From Oscillospiraceae bacterium (GTDB lineage: Bacteria > Bacillota > Clostridia > Oscillospirales > Oscillospiraceae), in assembly GCA_017398685.1 (NCBI GenBank), contig JAFQFH010000069.1, positions 1 to 38,317 of the forward strand: a stretch of DNA of 38,317 nucleotides. Direction: 5' to 3'. The number at the start of each line of letters is the position of its first letter. The first letter of the stretch is position 1. Below are positions 7,480 to 15,224 of this stretch, in pieces. The translations under genes and the position numbers were made by a program. A model generated the notes under the pieces. The model searched no databases. It saw only the letters and a list, made by a program, of their open reading frames with translations, and had not been told where the DNA came from.

Positions 7480-9549
7480 ATGAAAGAACTTATACTCGCT
7501 GAAAGCGCGGGCTTTTGCTTTGGCGTCAGCCGCTCTGTTGAACTGGCGGAAAAACTTCTTGAGGAACATGGAGAATGTGCCAGCCTTGGACAGCTGATAC
7601 ATAATGAAGATGTTGTCAATAAGCTGAAAGCGCAGGGCCTTCATGTCATATCCAAGCCCACAGAGGTACAGCCCGGCGAGAACGTGATAATACGCGCCCA
7701 TGGAGTATCCAGACAGGTATATGAGCAGCTTTCCAAGGGCGGAGCTGTCGTAACCGACGCTACATGTCCCAAGGTGAAAGCCATACATACAATAGTCAGC
7801 AGGGCGTCTGAAGAAGGCCGCTTTGTAATCATCATAGGCATGCGCAAACACCCTGAGGTGGAAGCAATATGCGGCTGGTGTGGAGAGCACGCGGTATTTG
7901 AAAAAGCATCAGAACTTGAGCAGTGGTTGGACGAAAACGAGAGCTACTGGACAAAACCCATAACAGTAGTTGTCCAAACCACGCAGACTCGCAGTAATTT
8001 TACCGAATGTTGTGAGCTCGTAAAAAAAAGATGTACAAATGCAAAAGTTTCTGATACAATATGTCTTGCGACATTCACGAGGCAGGAAGAGGCTGCGCGC
8101 CTTTCCTCCCGCTGTGACGCGATGGTTGTCATCGGTGGCAGGCACAGTGCAAACAGTGTCCATCTGGCGCAGATTTGCTCTGAAAACTGTGACAATGTTC
8201 AGTTCATTGAAAGACTTGATGAACTGGATATGGACAGGCTTAAAACTGCGGACAATGTCGGGCTCACGGCCGGGGCTTCCACACCTTCGTGGATAATTAA
8301 GGAGGTAAGAAACAAAATGTGTGACGAAATCAAAGTTGAAGAAACCAAAGTTGAAGAACCCGTTATTGAGAAGGAACTTTCTTTCGACGAAATGCTGGAA
8401 GAGACTCTCAAGACTATATATAACGGAGATAAGGTAAGCGGCCTTGTTGTTGCTATCACCGGCACTGAGATCAGTGTTGACCTTGGCACCAAGTACTCCG
8501 GCTTTATCCCCACTTCCGAGTTTACCGATGACGGCATCAAGGTTGAAGATGCAGTCAAGGTCGGCGACACTGTTGAAGCTGTCGTTGTCAGAGTAAACGA
8601 CGTTGAAGGTACTGCACAGCTTTCCAAGAAGCGTCTGGACGCTGCCAAGATCTGGACCGATGTTGAAGCTGCTGTTGAAGACGGCACCGTTATGGAAGGT
8701 GTTGTCACCGAAGAGAACAAGGGCGGCGTTGTCGTCAATGTCAAGGGCGTCCGCGTATTTGTTCCCGCTTCTCAGACCGATCTGCCCAGAGATGCAGAGC
8801 TCTCTCAGCTTCTCAAGAAGACTGTCCGCCTGAGAATTACCGAGGTCAACAAGGCCCGCAAGCGTGTTGTTGGTTCCATCCGCCGCGTTGCACAGGCTGA
8901 GCGCCGTGAGCGCACCGAGGCCATCTGGAACGAGATCGAGATCGGCAAGAAGTATAAGGGCGTTGTCAAGTCCCTGACCAGCTACGGCGCATTCGTAGAC
9001 ATCGGCGGTATTGACGGTATGGTTCACGTGTCCGAGCTCAGCTGGGGCCGCACCCATCATCCCTCCGAGGTCGTTGCTGTCGGTGACGAGCTTGAAGTCT
9101 ATGTCATCAACTTCGACAAAGAAAAGCGCAAGATCTCTCTGGGCTACAAGGATCCTCAGGGCAACCCCTGGACCATCTTCACCAACAAGTACTCCGTTGG
9201 CGATGTCGCTCAGGTCAAGATAGTCAAGCTCATGCCCTTCGGCGCATTTGCTGAGGTTGTTGACGGTGTTGACGGTCTGATTCACATTTCTCAGATCGCA
9301 AACCGCCGCATCGGCAAGCCCGAAGACGTGCTCACCGTCGGTGATGTGGTTGATGCAAAGATCTCCGCTATCGACAACGACAAGCAGAAGATCTCCCTGT
9401 CCATCCGCGCACTCTCAGAGCCCGCAGCTCCCGCAGTTGTTGAGGAAGAGGAAGAGGAGTCCGGTGAGGACGCTCTGGTTTACGAAGTTTCCGAGTCCGG
9501 CGAAGCCACCGGCTTTGCTCCCGAGGCAGACGAGACTGTCGAAGAGTAA
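7480..9549 (+). CDS. ispH: Bifunctional HMBPP reductase (IspH) / ribosomal protein S1 fusion
   Basis: Residues 1-~278 are IspH, the [4Fe-4S] enzyme making IPP and DMAPP in the MEP pathway. Cluster cysteines are Cys13 (AGFCFGV), the one in DATCPKV and the one in DTICLATFTRQ; RAHGVS and TQTRSNF are also present. The IspH part ends at the usual PSWIIKEV. From residue ~315 four S1 RNA-binding domains follow (about 315-383, 399-463, 484-553, 570-639), then an acidic tail. ATG 7480 is chosen over TTG 7474 because GGAGA is 7 bases upstream. The fusion is known from Clostridia. Two oddities: a full Shine-Dalgarno and ATG at the junction (8299-8319), and codon use that changes in the S1 half, with ATA and AGA becoming rare and C-ending codons common. 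Confidence 0.95.
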   Translation: MKELILAESAGFCFGVSRSVELAEKLLEEHGECASLGQLIHNEDVVNKLKAQGLHVISKPTEVQPGENVIIRAHGVSRQVYEQLSKGGAVVTDATCPKVKAIHTIVSRASEEGRFVIIIGMRKHPEVEAICGWCGEHAVFEKASELEQWLDENESYWTKPITVVVQTTQTRSNFTECCELVKKRCTNAKVSDTICLATFTRQEEAARLSSRCDAMVVIGGRHSANSVHLAQICSENCDNVQFIERLDELDMDRLKTADNVGLTAGASTPSWIIKEVRNKMCDEIKVEETKVEEPVIEKELSFDEMLEETLKTIYNGDKVSGLVVAITGTEISVDLGTKYSGFIPTSEFTDDGIKVEDAVKVGDTVEAVVVRVNDVEGTAQLSKKRLDAAKIWTDVEAAVEDGTVMEGVVTEENKGGVVVNVKGVRVFVPASQTDLPRDAELSQLLKKTVRLRITEVNKARKRVVGSIRRVAQAERRERTEAIWNEIEIGKKYKGVVKSLTSYGAFVDIGGIDGMVHVSELSWGRTHHPSEVVAVGDELEVYVINFDKEKRKISLGYKDPQGNPWTIFTNKYSVGDVAQVKIVKLMPFGAFAEVVDGVDGLIHISQIANRRIGKPEDVLTVGDVVDAKISAIDNDKQKISLSIRALSEPAAPAVVEEEEEESGEDALVYEVSESGEATGFAPEADETVEE
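8299..8319 (+). promoter_or_regulatory. Internal Shine-Dalgarno and in-frame ATG at the IspH-S1 junction
   Basis: AAGGAGGT at 8299-8306 is the best ribosome binding site of this region and is followed 10 bases later by ATG 8317, in frame with the fusion. Initiation there would give a free 410-residue S1 with all four S1 domains. The codons also encode the conserved IspH end (Ile-Ile-Lys-Glu-Val), so the match could be partly forced by the protein sequence. Confidence 0.6.
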
Positions 9550-9560
9550 TCAAAAAATTT

Positions 9561-9593
9561 ATCGCCGCTCTCAATGAGAGCGGCGATTTTTTA
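9561..9593 (+). terminator. Bidirectional terminator between ispH-S1 and the alpha/beta hydrolase
   Basis: A perfect 12-bp GC-rich stem (9561-9572 with 9576-9587) is followed by T6 on the plus strand. The A-run and T-run at 9552-9560 give a T-rich tail on the minus strand, so it can serve both convergent genes. Confidence 0.93.
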
Positions 9594-10520
9594 TAATTTT
9601 GAGTTAATCCAATTGAGAATATCTCTGTATACATCAAGGCGATTTGTTTCGTTGAGCATTTCGTGGCGTCCGCCCGGGTAGAGCCGTATCATCACATCCT
9701 GCATACCAGCATCGCAGAAGGCCTTGTAAGCTCGTTCAACACCTTTGCCGTATTCACCCACGGGGTCCTGATCGCCGGACATGAAGTAAACAGGCTTTGT
9801 TTTGTCCATCTTTTTGATATTTTTCTTGGCTGTGATATACTTTATACCGCCCATCATATCACGATAGACGGACGTGGTGCATATAAAGCCGCATACCGGG
9901 TCTGCAAGGTATTTATCCACCATTGCCGCATCGCGGCTGAGCCAGTCGTGAGTTGTGCGTGGATTTTCGATTTTTTCAAGATACGAACCAAAAGCAATAT
10001 CGTTGAGCATCTTGCCATCGCTCTTTACACCTTTGGTCTTGCACAGAAGATTAGCCGCAGCATGGCCTGCATTTACGAGCAAAGCCCCCTGGTGGCCCGT
10101 GCCGCTGAGAATTGCCATATCAAATTTATCCGGATAGTTGATCATATATGTACGGGTGAGAAAGCTGCCCATACTGTGACCAAACATGATGTAAGGTATA
10201 TTGGGGTACTCTTTTTTTGTGCGCTCGTGGAGTCTCAGCATATCCTCGACTACATAGCTCCAGCCGTTTTTTGCGGCAAAGAACCCCTTTTCCTCGTCCT
10301 TCTGTATGCTCTTGCCATGACCAAGGTGGTCGTTACCAACGACAACAAACCCGTTTTCTGCAAGAAACATCATAAAATCATCATATCTGTCAATACATTC
10401 CACAATTCCGTGGGCTATCTGTACAACCGCTCTGGGAGCCGTGTCAGGCGTGCATTTTTTTGCATAAATGCTGTTCAGACCGGTGCTGGATGTAAATCTG
10501 AAATCAGAAAAGCTGGGCAT
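9591..10520 (-). CDS. Alpha/beta hydrolase, monoacylglycerol-lipase/lysophospholipase type
   Basis: A 309-residue serine hydrolase of the Hydrolase_4 (PldB-like) type. The HG of the oxyanion region is at 37-38 (QIAHGIVE), DHLGHGKS at 64-71, the nucleophile elbow GHSMGS with Ser116, a likely acid in SGDQDPVG and the catalytic His in GGRHEMLNE near the end. There is no signal peptide, so it should act in the cytoplasm on lipid-derived or related esters; the substrate is not known. GGAGG (complement of 10528-10532) lies 7 bases before the start. It is a single-gene unit with its own promoter and the shared terminator at 9561. Confidence 0.88.
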   Translation of the reverse strand: MPSFSDFRFTSSTGLNSIYAKKCTPDTAPRAVVQIAHGIVECIDRYDDFMMFLAENGFVVVGNDHLGHGKSIQKDEEKGFFAAKNGWSYVVEDMLRLHERTKKEYPNIPYIMFGHSMGSFLTRTYMINYPDKFDMAILSGTGHQGALLVNAGHAAANLLCKTKGVKSDGKMLNDIAFGSYLEKIENPRTTHDWLSRDAAMVDKYLADPVCGFICTTSVYRDMMGGIKYITAKKNIKKMDKTKPVYFMSGDQDPVGEYGKGVERAYKAFCDAGMQDVMIRLYPGGRHEMLNETNRLDVYRDILNWINSKL

Positions 10521-10561
10521 GATATAACCTCCATAAATATATTACCGATGTATATGAAAAA

Positions 10562-10590
10562 ATTTTACACTCTTGGGTATTTCAAGTCAA
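10562..10590 (-). promoter_or_regulatory. Sigma-A promoter for the alpha/beta hydrolase
   Basis: On the minus strand TTGACT (10585-10590) and TAAAAT (10562-10567) are separated by 17 bases. It overlaps the upstream part of the divergent plus-strand promoter. Confidence 0.75.
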
Positions 10591-10609
10591 TATGTAAATG
10601 CTGTATAAT
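10581..10609 (+). promoter_or_regulatory. Candidate promoter for the secreted unknown protein
   Basis: A perfect TATAAT at 10604-10609; the best -35 at 17 bases is the weak TTCAAG (10581-10586), which shares bases with the divergent -35. Transcription would start near 10616, about 50 bases before the gene. The weak -35 hints at an activator or competition between the two promoters. Confidence 0.5.
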
Positions 10610-10666
10610 GGGAACAAACACGCTTGTTTTACGGTCTTATATGATATCACAAAAAGGAGAAATATG

Positions 10667-11515
10667 ATGAAATATTGTCTTTCTAAAAAATACAGAAGCT
10701 TGCTTGCCTTTGCTTTGGCTCTTTCTGTCCTTTTCTCTTTGAACGTCGCATCATTTGCGGAGGGAAAAATGCAGTGGAAGTTTCCCGGGAGTGATGACGA
10801 TATGGTCTATGCCTGGGAATTTGAAAAGCAGGTACAGGAAGTCGTTTTCAATGACATTGCCATGTATATTGAGTTCGATGTAGAGGACAGCGGAAAACAA
10901 CACGTCTTCAGCGCAGGGTGGCTGCCCGAGATCCCGGCTGAGGAGCAGGAGACTGCATCAGCCTTTAATACCAGCTTTTATCACGATCTCCAGGGAGAGG
11001 CAGAATATATTGAAGAATCTGACATATATGCTGCTGATGTGAATGAGCTTATCAAAAGTAGCGGTGTTTCAATGGATGAAGCACAAAATCAGTGGTTTAC
11101 GAACATGTCTCTGCATACCGAGCATACATATCCCTACAAAATTGAAATATTCGATAATTTCATTCTCCATGGGAGGGACATTATTATCGGTGCCTACGGC
11201 GGCAAAGCCTTGAATGTAGAGGAAGACAGCATTAATGGCTATGAAGCAGTAAAGGCTGCCATAGACTGTACTGATGTATATAACAAGGATAATTTCACTG
11301 AGGAAGAATGGGAAAATGTGAAAAAAAGCGTGTATAGAAACTACATTTTCCTTTTTGAGCCTGAGTCGGAGTATCTGATTTGCGTTTGCGGCACCCTCGA
11401 TATGGATACGCTTGAAAAGATTGCGGCAAATCTTACGGTGCATGAGACTGAGCTTGACCGTACTTCGTATAACATGGGTGTAAATTATCTCCTTTGCGAT
11501 CTTGCAAAGGGCTGA
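10667..11515 (+). CDS. Secreted protein of unknown function
   Basis: I do not recognise the family. The N-terminus is a clear Sec signal peptide: basic KYCLSKKYRS, a hydrophobic core and an Ala-rich end at about NVASFAEG, with no lipobox Cys at the cleavage site. The mature ~255 residues are strongly acidic and rich in Tyr, Glu and Asp, with no repeats, cell-wall anchor or catalytic motif that I can name. AAGGAG at 10654-10659 is 7 bases from ATG 10667 (ATG 10664 is the alternative). It is a single-gene unit with its own promoter and terminator, divergent from a lipase-like hydrolase. The two may share regulation, but nothing shows a functional link. Confidence 0.75.
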   Translation: MKYCLSKKYRSLLAFALALSVLFSLNVASFAEGKMQWKFPGSDDDMVYAWEFEKQVQEVVFNDIAMYIEFDVEDSGKQHVFSAGWLPEIPAEEQETASAFNTSFYHDLQGEAEYIEESDIYAADVNELIKSSGVSMDEAQNQWFTNMSLHTEHTYPYKIEIFDNFILHGRDIIIGAYGGKALNVEEDSINGYEAVKAAIDCTDVYNKDNFTEEEWENVKKSVYRNYIFLFEPESEYLICVCGTLDMDTLEKIAANLTVHETELDRTSYNMGVNYLLCDLAKG

Positions 11516-11524
11516 TCATAAAAT

Positions 11525-11572
11525 GAAAAAAAAGACCTTTTTCGCATTCAGTGCGGAAAAGGTCTTTTTTTG
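11525..11572 (+). terminator. Bidirectional terminator between convergent genes
   Basis: A ~20-bp stem (11525-11546 with 11552-11572, one G-U pair) around TTCAG, with an A7 run before and a T7 run after. It closes both the secreted protein gene and the minus-strand membrane protein gene. Confidence 0.92.
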
Positions 11573-12037
11573 TTATTTGTTGAAATCAGGTATAAAGGAA
11601 GTGGACAGTTCCATATCATGTAAGCGAAGCTTCATCTGGCTGGGCTTTTTGTTGTACATGGCGGTTCTGAGTTCATCGTCAGGAACAAAACGGTAGTAGG
11701 CGGCACAGAAGCTGTCAAACATAGCCCTGTCTTTCGGGGTTAACTTGCCAAGATGAGTGACAAGACCGACAAGAGCTCCCACAAAGAAACCTATTATAAG
11801 GTATGTTTTCATAAAACGGATAACGAGGAAAGCAACGATAGCCATGAATACAGAGCATACAACAACGGAAACGGTGGTGTACTTATTGGCGGCAGAAAGA
11901 ATCAGATCTTCGCCGGTGTTTCTCATTTTCTTAATAAGAGGATAGGCAACGGTAAAATCAAAAAGGAACTGTCTCGCAAAAAGGTAGAACCAAAACCAAC
12001 CACCCAGAAAAATGGCTCCAAACCACATAATCTGCAT
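11573..12037 (-). CDS. Small membrane protein of unknown function
   Basis: A 154-residue protein with an N-terminal aromatic-rich membrane helix (~residues 3-22), then two adjacent membrane helices at about 53-73 and 76-97, and a soluble, charged C-terminal ~55 residues (PKDRAMFDSFCAAYYRF). No family recognised. GGAGG lies 8 bases before the start on the minus strand, and a strong promoter is visible upstream. Expression is probably vegetative, in contrast to the divergent spoIIIA operon. Confidence 0.75.
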   Translation of the reverse strand: MQIMWFGAIFLGGWFWFYLFARQFLFDFTVAYPLIKKMRNTGEDLILSAANKYTTVSVVVCSVFMAIVAFLVIRFMKTYLIIGFFVGALVGLVTHLGKLTPKDRAMFDSFCAAYYRFVPDDELRTAMYNKKPSQMKLRLHDMELSTSFIPDFNK

Positions 12038-12073
12038 TTATAAGGCCTCCATTTTTTATATTGAACAAAGTGC

Positions 12074-12102
12074 AGTATAACACATTGAGTGTATCATTTC
12101 AA
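12074..12102 (-). promoter_or_regulatory. Sigma-A promoter for the small membrane protein
   Basis: On the minus strand TTGAAA (12097-12102) and TATACT (12074-12079) with a 17-base spacer. Its -35 box directly abuts the sigma-E-like -35 of the divergent spoIIIA operon. Confidence 0.75.
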
Positions 12103-12130
12103 GAATATTTCTGCGTCCCCCACATACAGT
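12103..12130 (+). promoter_or_regulatory. Sigma-E-type promoter of the spoIIIA operon
   Basis: GAATATT at 12103-12109 and CATACAGT at 12123-12130, 13 bases apart, resemble the sigma-E consensus (roughly KMATATT, 14-15 bases, CATACAMT). The operon is sigma-E controlled in B. subtilis. The predicted transcription start (~12137) leaves a leader of only ~13 bases before ATG 12149, which is tight but covers the Shine-Dalgarno. Confidence 0.7.
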
Positions 12131-12148
12131 GTGACAGGAAGGACTGAG

Positions 12149-13018
12149 ATGGACAAACTTAAAACGGCAATGTCTTTACTTCCGCCGGATATAAAAGAGA
12201 ATATTGAAGGACTCAAGGCTGAATTAATTGAGGAAATCAGACTCAGGGTTGGAATGAAGCCGACCGTTTTGATTATGGGAAGAGAGAAAACTGTGAGAGA
12301 AACGAAGATGCTTCCCCATGAGATTAAACTGCTTATGGAGAAAGCCAGCGGAGCTTCTGTGCAGGCACATCTCAACGAGCTGCGTGACGGATATATCAGC
12401 TATAAGGGGCTTAGGATAGGAATATGTGCAAGCGCAATATATGAAGAGGGAAGGCTGGTTTCGTTTCAAAATATTTCATCGCTGAACATCAGAATACCAC
12501 ACAGATTTCAGGGGAGTATTTCAGATATATTGGATCAAATTGGCTATGGAAAATTTGAAAGTACCTTGATTGTATCCCCGCCCGGCTATGGAAAGACAAG
12601 CCTTTTAAGAGAGCTTGTGAGGCAGTTGTCCCAAAAAGGTTTAAGGATATCTGTGCTGGACGAACGCAATGAACTTGCCTGCATGGATCGAGGTATCAAC
12701 TATTTTGATATGGGTGAGCACACTGACATATTGACAGGCGTGAAAAAAAGTGAGGGTGCAATGATGCTTTTGAGAGGAATGAATCCGGAAATAATCGCCT
12801 TTGATGAAATAAGCAAAAAAGAAGATTTTGCTGCCATATATGAGCTTGCAGGCTGTGGGGTGGAAATACTGGCAACCGCCCATGGTCAGGAACTGAGCAG
12901 TCTCCGTCAGCGCCCGTCCTACAGAAAACTTCTGGACGAGAACATATTCAAAAACCTTATAAGCATACGCAGGACAGACCATCGGCGGGAATACTTCTAC
13001 CAGAGGATAGTGCCATGA
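12149..13018 (+). CDS. spoIIIAA: Stage III sporulation protein AA (ATPase)
   Basis: The cytoplasmic secretion-type ATPase of the SpoIIIA-SpoIIQ channel that links mother cell and forespore. The Walker A motif is SPPGYGKTSLLREL at about residues 150-163; the Walker B region is EIIAFDEISKKED, and the C-terminus keeps the TAHG motif. The N-terminus SLLPPDIKENI fits the family. ATG 12149 is supported by AGGAAGG at 12136-12142. The gene overlaps spoIIIAB by 4 bases (ATGA) and heads the eight-gene operon. Confidence 0.95.
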   Translation: MDKLKTAMSLLPPDIKENIEGLKAELIEEIRLRVGMKPTVLIMGREKTVRETKMLPHEIKLLMEKASGASVQAHLNELRDGYISYKGLRIGICASAIYEEGRLVSFQNISSLNIRIPHRFQGSISDILDQIGYGKFESTLIVSPPGYGKTSLLRELVRQLSQKGLRISVLDERNELACMDRGINYFDMGEHTDILTGVKKSEGAMMLLRGMNPEIIAFDEISKKEDFAAIYELAGCGVEILATAHGQELSSLRQRPSYRKLLDENIFKNLISIRRTDHRREYFYQRIVP

Positions 13019-13521
13019 AATTTGTGGGATTAATTTTTGCTGCAAGCTCGTTCATATTATTTGCGGCAATAAAACTCAGAGCTTACAGGGATCGAATCAT
13101 GACGGTACAGGAGGTTCTGGATTTCCTTCAGCGCATAAAACAGGAACTATCATCAATGCCTGCGCCAATGCAGGATATGTTTCTGAATATAGCTGAAAAA
13201 AATCCGAATGGAAAAAATATATTTTTAAAGCTCGCTGAGGACATGAATTTGCTCGGTGAGAAATGTTTTTACGATATATGGAAAGAAAATATAATTGCTT
13301 TTTTTCCCCAATTATCCACAGATGAAAAACATGAAATTATCAGCTTGGGTGCCGGACTTGGATTTTCTTCTACGCAGATGCAGATAAAACTGATAGAAAA
13401 TTGTGAAGAGCTTTTGTCTGAGACGGTCCGGGAAGAAAAAAACGCTTATCCGAAAATTCACAAGCTCTATATTGGACTATCCGCAGCAGCGGCAGCGGCG
13501 CTGATCATAGTTTTTATTTAG
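13015..13521 (+). CDS. spoIIIAB: Stage III sporulation protein AB
   Basis: A 168-residue membrane protein with an N-terminal helix (VGLIFAASSFILFAAIK), a long helical cytoplasmic middle (residues ~25-145) and a C-terminal membrane helix rich in Ala. It resembles the GspF-like component of type II secretion and is part of the SpoIIIA channel. It starts inside the last codons of spoIIIAA (ATGA overlap), so translation is coupled. Length and position fit the family. Confidence 0.93.
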   Translation: MKFVGLIFAASSFILFAAIKLRAYRDRIMTVQEVLDFLQRIKQELSSMPAPMQDMFLNIAEKNPNGKNIFLKLAEDMNLLGEKCFYDIWKENIIAFFPQLSTDEKHEIISLGAGLGFSSTQMQIKLIENCEELLSETVREEKNAYPKIHKLYIGLSAAAAAALIIVFI

Positions 13522-13549
13522 AGCACAGGCGAAATCTTGGAGTATATGG

Positions 13550-13744
13550 ATGGATGTAGATCTCATTTTCAAAATAGCGGCAATAGGTATTCTTGTTGCG
13601 GTACTGAATATTTTGCTCCAACGCTCAGGCAGGGACGAGCAGGCGCTGATGACGACAATAACCGCATTGGTCGTCGTACTTATGATGGTAGTCAGGAAGA
13701 TAAGTGAGCTTTTTGAACTTATCAAAACACTGTTCAGCCTGTGA
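13550..13744 (+). CDS. spoIIIAC: Stage III sporulation protein AC
   Basis: A tiny two-helix membrane protein (64 residues): IFKIAAIGILVAVLNILLQ, a short polar turn with SGRDEQ, then TTITALVVVLMMVV. This matches SpoIIIAC length and pattern. GGAG at 13539-13542 is 7 bases before ATG 13550. The stop codon overlaps the spoIIIAD start (TGATG). Confidence 0.95.
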   Translation: MDVDLIFKIAAIGILVAVLNILLQRSGRDEQALMTTITALVVVLMMVVRKISELFELIKTLFSL

Positions 13745-14130
13745 TGGAGCTTATATTGAAAGCAGCGGCTGCTGCGCTTACTGCATCATTTATCGCATTA
13801 CTTTTAAAAAAATTCAATCCTGAGCTGTCCGGACTTTTAAGTCTTTGCACAATAGCTGTTATCATGATAACAGCGGTAAATTTTATAGGAGAATTGAAAG
13901 AACTGATAAGGACTGCAAACAGGCTTGCAGAGATTTCTGACATATATCTGATTTCAATTCTCAAATGCCTGGCAGTTTCAATCATTGCAAAGCTGAGTTC
14001 AGACCTTTGCAAAGATGCGGGACAGGCAGCTCTGGCGTCTGCGGTGGAATTTGCCGGGTGTGTATGTGCCGCGACGGTGGTACTGCCGCTTATAATCAAC
14101 ATGATAAATCTTGTGGGGACAATGGTATGA
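13744..14130 (+). CDS. spoIIIAD: Stage III sporulation protein AD
   Basis: A 128-residue polytopic protein with four hydrophobic segments, including ALTASFIALLLKKFNPELSG in the first third, which resembles SpoIIIAC, as expected for the AC/AD pair. ATG 13744 shares its A with the spoIIIAC stop codon; GTG 13741 is a less likely start. The 3' end overlaps spoIIIAE by 4 bases. Confidence 0.93.
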   Translation: MELILKAAAAALTASFIALLLKKFNPELSGLLSLCTIAVIMITAVNFIGELKELIRTANRLAEISDIYLISILKCLAVSIIAKLSSDLCKDAGQAALASAVEFAGCVCAATVVLPLIINMINLVGTMV

Positions 14131-15224
14131 AAATACTGCTCATAACTCTGTTGTGTCTGAATTTTTTTGTTATGCCCTGTTATGCCGAAAATACGGTTGA
14201 CGAAACGGCGGAAATACTCGGAGTGGATGATTTATATGAGTACCTGCCTGAAGATGCCGGAGAAATAAGCGGGAAAATTGAGGAAAACGGAAAATATGAT
14301 GTGGATGGCGCGCTTAAAAGGCTTTGGAACAGCTTTGTTGAAAGGCTGGAAAATGAGATAAAGGCCAATATTGAAAGTTTTTTGAGTCTTGTGGTCATAA
14401 ATCTTATTTGCTCATTTTGTGTTGCATTTTGTCCGGACAAAAAAATTGCCGAGTATATAAATATTGCGGGGATATGTGCCGTGGCCGCAATGTTTTTGGG
14501 AAATCTTGACGGGATAGTCAATGAAACGGTTGAAGCTCTGACACAGGTCAGCGCTTACTCCAAAGTTGCAATGCCGGCTATTTTCACGGCTGCGGCGGCC
14601 GGAGGTGCCGTGGTGAGCGCCTCTGCCAGATTTGCGGCTGTATCGGTTGGTCTTGAATTGATAATGGAAACGGCAAGAAATATTATAGTGCCGCTTATAT
14701 ACAGCTTTCTCGCTTTAGCCTTGTGCAAGGGACTTTTTGATGAATCGCTCATCAAAAGCATACAACGCTTTGTGAAATGGCTCATGGGGATTTCCATGAC
14801 TGTACTGACAATTTCCTTCAGCGCCTACATTTCCATCACTGGTGCAATCAGTGCCAGCGCAGATGCGCTTGCAGTCAAGATGGCAAGAACCGTAATATCC
14901 AATGTGCTTCCGGTCGTGGGAGGAATGATATCTGACGCGGCATCCACCGTGCTTTCGGCTGCAAACATGATAAAAAGCTCTGCTGGAGCAATGAGCCTTG
15001 TGGCAGTCTGCGCTCTGTGCGTGGGACCTTTTGCAATGCTATCGGTCAAAATGCTGCTTTTCAAGCTGGCAGCCGCCGCCTGTGATATGGTTCCGGGGAT
15101 AAGGCTGGGTGGATTTATAAATGATATCGGTACAGCGTTGAGTTTTCTCCTTGGACTTTTAGGCAGCATAAGCATTATGCTGTTTATTTCCATCATGTCC
15201 GTAATAAAGGCGGTGACAGGCTGA
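14127..15224 (+). CDS. spoIIIAE: Stage III sporulation protein AE
   Basis: The large polytopic subunit of the SpoIIIA complex, 365 residues. It begins with a signal-like segment (MKILLITLLCLNFFVMPCYA), a short extracytoplasmic region, then about six to eight membrane helices with family motifs such as VSAYSKVAMPAIF, and a C-terminal GGFINDIGTALSFLLGLLGS. The ATGA overlap with spoIIIAD fixes the start at 14127. The gene ends with TGATG into spoIIIAF. Confidence 0.95.
   Translation: MKILLITLLCLNFFVMPCYAENTVDETAEILGVDDLYEYLPEDAGEISGKIEENGKYDVDGALKRLWNSFVERLENEIKANIESFLSLVVINLICSFCVAFCPDKKIAEYINIAGICAVAAMFLGNLDGIVNETVEALTQVSAYSKVAMPAIFTAAAAGGAVVSASARFAAVSVGLELIMETARNIIVPLIYSFLALALCKGLFDESLIKSIQRFVKWLMGISMTVLTISFSAYISITGAISASADALAVKMARTVISNVLPVVGGMISDAASTVLSAANMIKSSAGAMSLVAVCALCVGPFAMLSVKMLLFKLAAAACDMVPGIRLGGFINDIGTALSFLLGLLGSISIMLFISIMSVIKAVTG

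Noticed and set aside
7909..9285. 458-codon open frame on the minus strand, antisense to ispH-S1
   Set aside because: It lies fully inside a certain gene, reads as low-complexity Asp/Asn/Leu-rich sequence with no family, and is explained by the biased codon use of the S1 half.
9663..10667. 334-codon plus-strand open frame opposite the alpha/beta hydrolase
   Set aside because: The minus-strand frame has all catalytic motifs, a Shine-Dalgarno and a promoter; the plus frame has none and resembles no protein.
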